Source of the DNA: Diphasiastrum complanatum
Lineage: Eukaryota; Streptophyta; Lycopodiopsida; Lycopodiales; Lycopodiaceae
Direction: 5' to 3'
Assembly (NCBI GenBank): GCA_029204225.1
Contig: CM055092.1
Location: 66,254,923-66,316,922 of the forward strand
Length of the DNA stretch: 62,000 nt
Numbering within the stretch: the stretch's first letter is position 1; every line of letters starts with the position of its first letter. The notes under the pieces were generated by a model. It had not been told where the DNA came from. It made no database searches and was given only the letters and a program-made list of their open reading frames with translations. The position numbers were made by a program, and so were the translations under genes. This document shows positions 33,601 to 42,600 of this stretch, in pieces.

Positions 33601-36600
33601 TTTCCATTTCCAACATGTTTTGTTTGTAATTTTGCTATGAAATAGGTATAGATTATATGTGGTTTAGTACGTTTATTACACATGCGTATACTAGTTGTAC
33701 ATTTGTATGATGTTTGCTTGTCATTGTGAGATCAGTGGACCAAACCACTTATGTTTCTCAATATCTTGTGGGGTTTCCATATTGTTTTATCAGATTGCAA
33801 GAACTTATAAACTTTTAACAACGGAAATGATATTGAAAGGTCAATAGTATATTGATACTTGCCTCTATATGGTGCTTACTTACATTTTGTTAGTTTTAAG
33901 ATTGCGAATTTTTCTAACATCAAGGTCTAGCTGTCAAGTTGCATGAACTTTGAATATATTTAAGTATTTATATAGTGGGTGAATCATTTTGAGGTTCTTG
34001 TGCTACTGGTTTTCTATTGACTGATATTATTGTACTTGAGCAGAGATTTTATGTGGTGAAGCCTTGTCCCAAGGAGATGAAATGCGACGTTGAGGTAGCC
34101 TTTATTCGTTTGTTTTTCCTATTGAGGTTTTATTAATAAGGCATTGCAATGTTGAATTACACATCTCCCCAAGGTCTATTGGTGAAGTTCTTTGCTCTCC
34201 CCAAGGTTTAATGCTATTTAGTATTAAAGCAGACTTGATACCAAATGCCATGTTCTGGCTCTTATACAAGTGCTGGAATATGAAGTGAAGAATCTTAGTT
34301 GTTTTGATATAACCTAAAAAGGTAAATTTTTTTTAAGGCATTTATTAATAATACAGTGAAAGTGTTCTGAGAGCAAAAGAGACATCTTAGACTGCGATAG
34401 TTTCTGTGGTTAGGAGATGCTTTACCCAATCAGGTAAAAAGTTAGAATAATAGATCATGTAAGCAAAACAGTCCATGTGCGAAAGTACGAACTAGAACAA
34501 ACTTAGAACATTACGGATTCCTGGAACAATAATCATTCTTATTGAATTAACCAAGGCAAGGTACATAATAAGATGATATCAAGAGGCAATGTACCATTGA
34601 GCTCAAATCAGGTAAAAAGTTAGAATAATAGATCATGTAAGCAAAACAGTCCATGTGCGAAAGTACGAACTAGAACAAACTTAGAACATTACGGATTCCT
34701 GGAACAATAATCATTCTTATTGAATTAACCAAGGCAAGGTACATAATAAGATGATATCAAGAGGCAATGTACCATTGAGCTCAAATCAAGCTTAGCTGCG
34801 TGTAGCAAAAAACAATGTCTAATAATTAATACGTTAATATTGAGGGTAGGAAATGTAACAAGTTTAATAAATACTTTGAGTGGGAATTGATTTATAAAGT
34901 GGCAAGATCTTATTTGGCAATTTTTCATAGTGCCTAGTGCAAGGATGACAATAGCTTGCATACTTTCATGGTGTTGAAAGCCTAAATGCGCCTGACAATG
35001 TTGAAGTTGAGATGGCAACAACTTTGAAAATTATCTTTGTAATCCCCAAAAGCTAGGATTGTCTTGGCAAGCATGATGATAGAGGCAATAACAAGCATTA
35101 TTATCTTAGTAAGCACACCAATTCTAGATTGCCTATGAAGTAATGAAAAGAATGTTTGAAAAACTTTATAACTTGTAAGTGTGAAGAGTTTGGGGATGAT
35201 CGCCAAGGATATATGGACACCACCCCTAAACACTTCAATGTCAACAATTCAATGTTGATATTATATGGATGCCTCAGTAGCAAATTGATGAATTTGAGCT
35301 ATTTGTGTTGGGTGTTCAGTTTTCGTTACTTAAAATCACTACCATAGCTTTTGCTACATGAGGCGCTCAATGCTAGATGTTGTTATTTGCTGTTTTTTTT
35401 GATGCAAGGGTTTTGGTCTAGATTATCTTGCATTTGTGCTATAGTCACATGCTCACATAATCACTTAGTTATAATTAAAAGTCTGTAATTTTTGATCCGA
35501 TTGTCATAATCATTATTCTAAATCCTTGGAGAGGTAATCTTGGATAGCAAATGAAAAAAAAAAAGGAAGAGAAGATCACGATGGTAAACAAGACATAGGA
35601 GACGAAGTTTTTTAGCAGCAAGAGATGGTCATCTGTCCAGATAGGCTATCTTTGATTATCAATATGAAAGAGAAAAAAAGAAAGCTTTATTAATGTCCTT
35701 TAGGTACCGAAAGGTACATAAGACCAAACAGTACATGTCAAGTATGTTTTGGCCACAAGGGAGTGTGGTTATGTTTCTTGCTTCCATCAAGCAAATGTTT
35801 TTTCTCATAGAGGATGCATCAGCCCTCAAAATGTTCTTCTATTTTAATGTATATTGTGTCATATTTTCATCTTGAAGAAAGTAAAGCTATTGGAATTGAA
35901 ACAGTTGCTGGTTGACGTGAAAGTTTTCTTTATCAATGTTTTTTCTTCTTGGAGTTCATGTATTGCTATGTATGGTAGTGATTGTTATGGTTGTCAAGCT
36001 TTTTCTGCCTTTAGGTGGCGTCATATGCAGTAAGGGATGTCGAAGAGTACAGAAATTATTGTGATCGAACAAAGAGTCAGAGGCCTCAGACGGAGGAAAT
36101 TGTTGGGGTAAGATGTACAACGTTTTGTTGGCATTTTGACATAGCGATTATTTCGATCTTGTTTCATTCTGCACCTTTCTGACAATTTTGTAGACATGCT
36201 TTGTCATCTCTATGCAACTCTTTTCCGTTTTTGGAATTTGTTGGAGTTCATGTTGAATTGCTTAGTGAGGGAGTTCATCGTGCTGTCATTAGTTTCTTAT
36301 TCAGTTTTTATTTTCTGCATGGTTAGTTGGTTGTGTATCGAAGTTTTACATTGTTTAGGTCTTCGGTATGACCTGTCTCATACATTTGCACCTATGAATA
36401 TGAATATTTCACTTGCTAGTAAAATGTTTTTGTTTCTGTATAGCTGTACATAGGTGGACTGTTTTGTTCTTTATGTAATAAACTTCATGAAACTGGAGAA
36501 GGGCATGTTATCATTTTCAAATCTGCACGTGTTAGGAATAATGATACCTTCAAATGTATTAGACTTTCCCAGCAACTTGGAGGAAAACATCTGCATAGTT

Positions 36601-39600
36601 TATGTGTTTTAGTTCAATCCATACCATCCAAGTGATCTATGCTGTACATAAAATGAAAAGCTGTAGCATGCTGTATGCTAGCCATACCCATTGTGCTTTT
36701 TCAAGATCATGTCCAGAAAAGTGAAAAGCTCTAGGCCCCTTAAAGAAGAGTTGTACTCTTTCTAATTCGCTCTTGGGTGTTGACAAAGCGAGTATGGATC
36801 TTGTAGCATTTGGTCCATGCCATGGATGATGGAGTTAATTGTGTAAGACTTTGTGGGTGAACTCCTTAAGGTTGAAGATTGCACTGGTACTTTCTTATGT
36901 TGGATACCATCCTAGACATAACTTCATTTTGATTTTCTATTTCGCTAGAGCTAAATCTTGACTTAATGGATTAAGGTTTTTCCATTCGAGAACATTGGTG
37001 GAAGACATATTTCAAGGCGGACAAGTGGTGTGAACTTTTCCGGATGATGATCTAGAGTTCCCCCCTAGGCCCGTAGAGGTTGTCATTTTCAGAGTAAGAT
37101 CTCCTTATGAAAGTTTCAGAAATAAAAGAAGTTGCTACATTTGAGGAGAAACTGTGCAAAAACTAAATTCTGTCCCCTTCTGTACATAATACTTCTGAAG
37201 TTTGGAAACCTATATTAAATCAGACTTGATCTCTTTCAAGTTGTTGCAATCCGTCCACATTCTACTTTCTACTTCCCTCCAGATCCCTCATCATACAGAT
37301 TCCCCTAACATTTCCTTCTATTAATGCTATCTTTGAAACGCTTGCCTACAGGACTATGTTCAATAGGTGCAATTCCAAGATCCTTTGTAGGTTACTGTAT
37401 AATATAGAGATATGTTCAATAGGTGCAATTCTAGAATCGCTCTCCCAGAATCGCTGTTTTTTTTTTAGATAGAAAAACCAGGCAATATGAGTATCAGTAG
37501 ATAGAGAAACAACAGACGATTACGATTACAGTAGTTTCAGAATTTTTTTGGACTTGAAATGAACCTGAAAATGTTCATTTCAGATCCAAAAAAATTCTGA
37601 TAAGTAAATTGTTTTTTATATTTCTGACGATTCTGGGCAGCGAATCGTGATAACCCCAGAATCACGATCACTGCAACTAATATATACTTAAGAAAGCTCT
37701 TCTTGTAGAGAGCTTAGTACTGCTTGTTTGCTCTTTTGTCAGCTTAAGGTTTTATTAAAAGTCAAAGATAGACTACCTTATACCTCCAAGAAGATAGTCT
37801 CATGCTTATTTTTACTTTTCTTGATCTTGACATTTTCGATATCACTGAAGGATGATGCAGGTAGCCCTGTGAATTGTTATTGGATTTCAACTTGATATTC
37901 TGAGCTTAAAATTCTATTAACATAAGGGAATTTTTTGACATGGATGTCTGATGATGTTGACTGTAGTATGATGTATGTTCTATTTTAGTCTAAAGTTTCA
38001 TTTTTATGACAGGAAATCAGAGATATCTAGGATAAGAAACCCTGACCCTTCATTTTTTTCCCTCATGTCTTTTCTTTTTGGAATCTTCATTTAGCTTGAC
38101 TTGCACTGCCAAATTTCTTTTGAAGCTTCTTAAATGATTTGGATCTCTCGGAAAGTAAGTCATTGGAAAAACATCCACATGGATGCTCGTGAAGCAAAGG
38201 AGAAATGTCTTATGGTGATCAATTGAATTGAGGAAAATAATACATAAAAGAGATTTTTAAACATTGATGAGATTGAGCCAATAGTAGCCGAAGTTCGATG
38301 TATATCCACAAAGATTCTAATCTGCATTGATCTGTGCATATCTATGCTAGGTAGCTAAAGTTTCCGAGTATCAACCAGCTAGAATGAGACCTTTGACTTA
38401 TTTGCCATCTTCCTGAGTGAACTACATTCTACATCTAGACAAAACCTACGATGGAGGTGGAGTTTTAAAAAAGACGATTATCCATACTATATCATAGGGT
38501 GAGGATGTAATGTTCAATTTGGGAGATATAAAGTTTTTTCTTGTGGTCTACACATTCTTGGTTTGACCAAAAATTTGCCATCTATGAGCAAGATGTGTGA
38601 TGCTACAACAGAAGTGCATGTCGAATGGTTCGAGAAGCATTGGTGTTGGCATGAGGAGTTCGTGTTGGAACACTATACAAACTGGTTGCAACTATAGTGT
38701 GTGTTACATATACTTATTACACAATAATGTTTTTGGTCCTGTTTTATAGATGATTTTTTGAAGATGACGAAGTTGTACTTTCTCAAACAAAAACCGAAAG
38801 TATTTAGGAAATTCGAGGAGTTTAAGGCTTTCGTGAGAACCAGACCAATAAGAAGATCAAGGTGTTGAGAATCGACAATGGAGGTGAGGTTTGCTTGAAT
38901 GAGTTTGAGCAATATTGCAAGCAATTTGGGATTACAAGACACAAGACACCTCTGTATATGCCGTAGTAGAATGAAGTTGCAAAAAGAATGAACAGAACAT
39001 TGTCGAAGAGAAAGAAAGAAAGAAAGAAAGATATATTAATGTCTACCCATGTAACATGCTACAATAAAGAGCTTACATGCCACATTGAATTCCGACCCCA
39101 CATGTGTGTGGTACGGCCTCCAGTACGGCCTGTTATCAGAGATTAACTGTAAGTTTACATACCAAAGCATTCACAAAAACTCAAGACAAATGTGTAGAAG
39201 CCTCGAGATTGCCAATGTGCTCTCAAAAAAGTATTTCCTCACTATGGAATAATGGATTGTATGTACAATAGGGCTCTTCTCCTCTGAAATTAAGTGAAAA
39301 TCCAGCATGTAATAAAGAAGATGATTGACTATTTTTGCCCTAATTTGTCAATCTTACCTAACCCTAGAGCTTTGCCAAGTTGGTGGCTAGGTTGATCAAC
39401 CCCCTCCATGATTTAAGGAATTTGGTTCTATAATTTAGGAATCATGACCAGACAAACCTAACTAACCCTATGAATGAGATCTTACCTATCTAGGGTAGCT
39501 TTCACACGTGGCAACATGGATTCACACGTGTGGGACCCACCTATGTACAAATCAAGCTAGATTTGCTAATTTTAACAATTTCTCACACCTCAAATTTAGC

Positions 39601-42600
39601 TTGATCTATCTACAACTCTCTTTGCTTGATGAACGAATGCTTCAGATGTGTCTTAAAAAATCCAGCTACAGACAAGGAACTTTTGAGACTCCAATAGAGA
39701 ATGATGTCCATGAAGGATCTTTCACCACCTCTTTAAGGATCCCTTACAAGATGTTCCATTGATGTGTCTATATACATGTAGCACACTTCAAAAACTATAC
39801 ACCATGCAAGCTATGAATTCCAAGGCATTTTGTGCACTTGATGATATATCTATTAAGCTATTAAGTGCATAAAAAATGTTGCCAAATCCAACTTGCCTTG
39901 CTTGATTCATATGATTGAGCATTATTAGCTCCCAAACCAATTCTAGCTTAGAATTGTCAACACTTCTTGCATCATCTTCATAAAAGAGGAGCTAATTAAC
40001 ATATAATGCAAGAATGAATACTGATCCATCATTAAACATAAGGATATGTAATGGATCATGCTCTCTCAAAAAATGGATTTCAGAGAATAAATGAGGATTT
40101 TGAGTTGGTACGCCAAGATTTTGGTTCTACCTTCATGATCTTGATGATCTCTCCATGATTATGCCAATCCCTTGCCTTCAAGAACCTTTGCTCACATAAA
40201 GTAACATCAAATGGATTGATGAATGCATGAGAGATGTCACTCTCCTCACCTTTCCTTCCTTTGTCAATGAACTTGAGCCTTGATGGCTCCATCTTGTTAC
40301 TCAAGGTTTTTCTTGGAGTCCTCGGGTCTTGAGCTCGCTCCTCCACTTGACTTGACTCCAAGCCATCAATGATTTGGATTGGTTGATGATCCACACATTT
40401 TCTTCAAGCTTATAGTTCTTCCCTTCATAGAAGATTACATCTCTATTACAACGAGGAAATGCAAATCCTATAAGCTTTTCTTGAAGAGCAATATCCTACC
40501 ATTATTCCTTGGTCCTTACATTGGAATGATCATGCACAAAGCATGTGGACTCAAAGATTTCCAAAACAAATGATGTTTCATCGTTTATGACACTATTCAA
40601 ACTATTACAAAACTATTTATCCAATGAAGTTGTTTTATCAACAACGAATGTAGATTGGAAAGCATTCAACTTCATTGTCTTGCCATATCTACATAAAGTA
40701 CTAAACATCATCAATCTTAAAGATAAGAAGCAAGCCACTTCATGTCTACTATTACTATCCAAAAGGATCCAATGCTCTTCACTCTTGCAAGATGCACAAC
40801 TGAATGGAAAACTTGCATGCAATTTGATGACTTGGCCTTTGTCTTTGAGGTCATCCTTGGACCTCTCGGGTTTTGAGGTTGATCCTCAAAATCTTCGTCT
40901 CTTTGATGCTCCTCCTCAATCCTTGCAAGCTTCTTGTCACCAAGATTGTTAGTTGCACTCACAATAGCACTAGTATCCAATTTAAACAATCTCCCTTGTT
41001 TAAATCCTCTTGCAATGCATTTCTCATTCATCATGATAGAACAAACCCCATGCTCAAAGTTGACATCTAAGCCACTATCCATTAGTTGACCAACACTTAG
41101 CAAGAAGTTCTTTGTCATTGATGGAACATAAAGAACATTGTCTAGATCCATACTTTTAGAAGATTCTAAACATAAAGAAATGGTATCAACACCATCTATC
41201 CTACACTCTTCATCACTTGCAGTAAAGACAAACTTTTTAGCATCATTGAAAGAGTGTAGAGTTGAGAAGTCCTTTTCGTAAGTCATGTGGCAGCTAGCCC
41301 CACTATCAATCCACCATGACTCCCTTGAGTTGCTCTTGCTTGTTGGTGAGGATGTAGATGCCATCAAGTATAATTCTTCTTCATCCTCCTCCTCTTCATG
41401 TGCAAGGTTCCCTTGTTTGCTCTCTTTTTGTGCTTTTTGCTTCTTGTAGCACTCAGATGGAAAATGCCCCTTCTTTCCACAAAAGAAGCATTTTAGCCTT
41501 GACTTGTCTATCTTTCCCTTTGTTGCTCGATCCCCCTGCTTGGCTGAACTCATCCTAGCTTTTGCATGGAGCATCCTACACTCTTTAGCCACTAGCACAC
41601 TATGGAACTTATCAATTGATGGCAAAGTGTCTTGGATGACAAAACTTCGAACCAAATTGGGAACTCATCTCCTAAGCCATTGAGGATCACTTGTACAAGC
41701 TCATTATCAAGTATCTTGTCTCCAATAGAAGCTAGTTCTTTGTCACATAACTCTTGTTCACTTTCAATCACTTCTCCTCATGCTTTGTAAGATTTGGTTT
41801 CTTAACATAAGCACTCTTGAAGTGTTGTTGGATTCATATATAGCTTTTAAAGAATCCCAAGCTTCCTTGGCCGAAATACAAGAGGCTACCTCCTTCAAGA
41901 GGTCATTACTAACAGTCATCTTAATACAATGAAGTGCTAATCTTACCTTCTTCTTGTCTTTTACCAACTCTTGTCCTCCTAGAGGCTCATCCTCTTCATC
42001 CAGGACAATATCAAAGAGGTCTTGGAGCGCTAGGAGTGACAGTTGACTCCATCCTCACTTTCCATATTGAGTAGTTTGTAGAATTTAACCTCTCACTAGG
42101 TTCAAGAAGGAATCCACTAGTGGACCCCATCTTCCTAATCACTTGTACTAGATTGTACTTCTCGGCCCTCCCTAAATTCTTTTTCAGAATTTGCTCACTT
42201 GCAACTCACTTGGAATTCACAAAGGTTCAAGTAGCAAAATCCCCTTGATCTTGATTCAAAAGAACACTTAGGAAGGATTTTACAAAACAATGCTCAAGAA
42301 AATTGGAAGTGATTTGAATCTAGAAACTCACAAATGTTTCACTTGTCTTGATTACCTCAAACTTGACTTCTAGCCCTCTCCTTGGACTTTTATAGTCACA
42401 GCCCTCACACTCCCTCACAAAGATAGAATGGAGATAAGATGCAATTCTATCAAGGAATTATCAAATCAAGTCAATTTTACAAGTTTTTGGACAAAAAAAT
42501 GGCTAAATCTCTCTCCCTCTTCTTGATGGTTCTTCAAGACCTGTAAAACACATTTAAAGGGCTTGAACTCAGCCTCAAATAATCAGTGTCTCATGACACT

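Noticed and set aside
34725-35233. Overlapping minus-strand open frames in CRL intron 5
   Set aside because: No motif, odd composition, and part lies in the tandem duplication.
36196-36453. Hydrophobic plus-strand frame in CRL intron 6
   Set aside because: T-rich intron sequence naturally codes Phe/Leu; no homology and no splice context.
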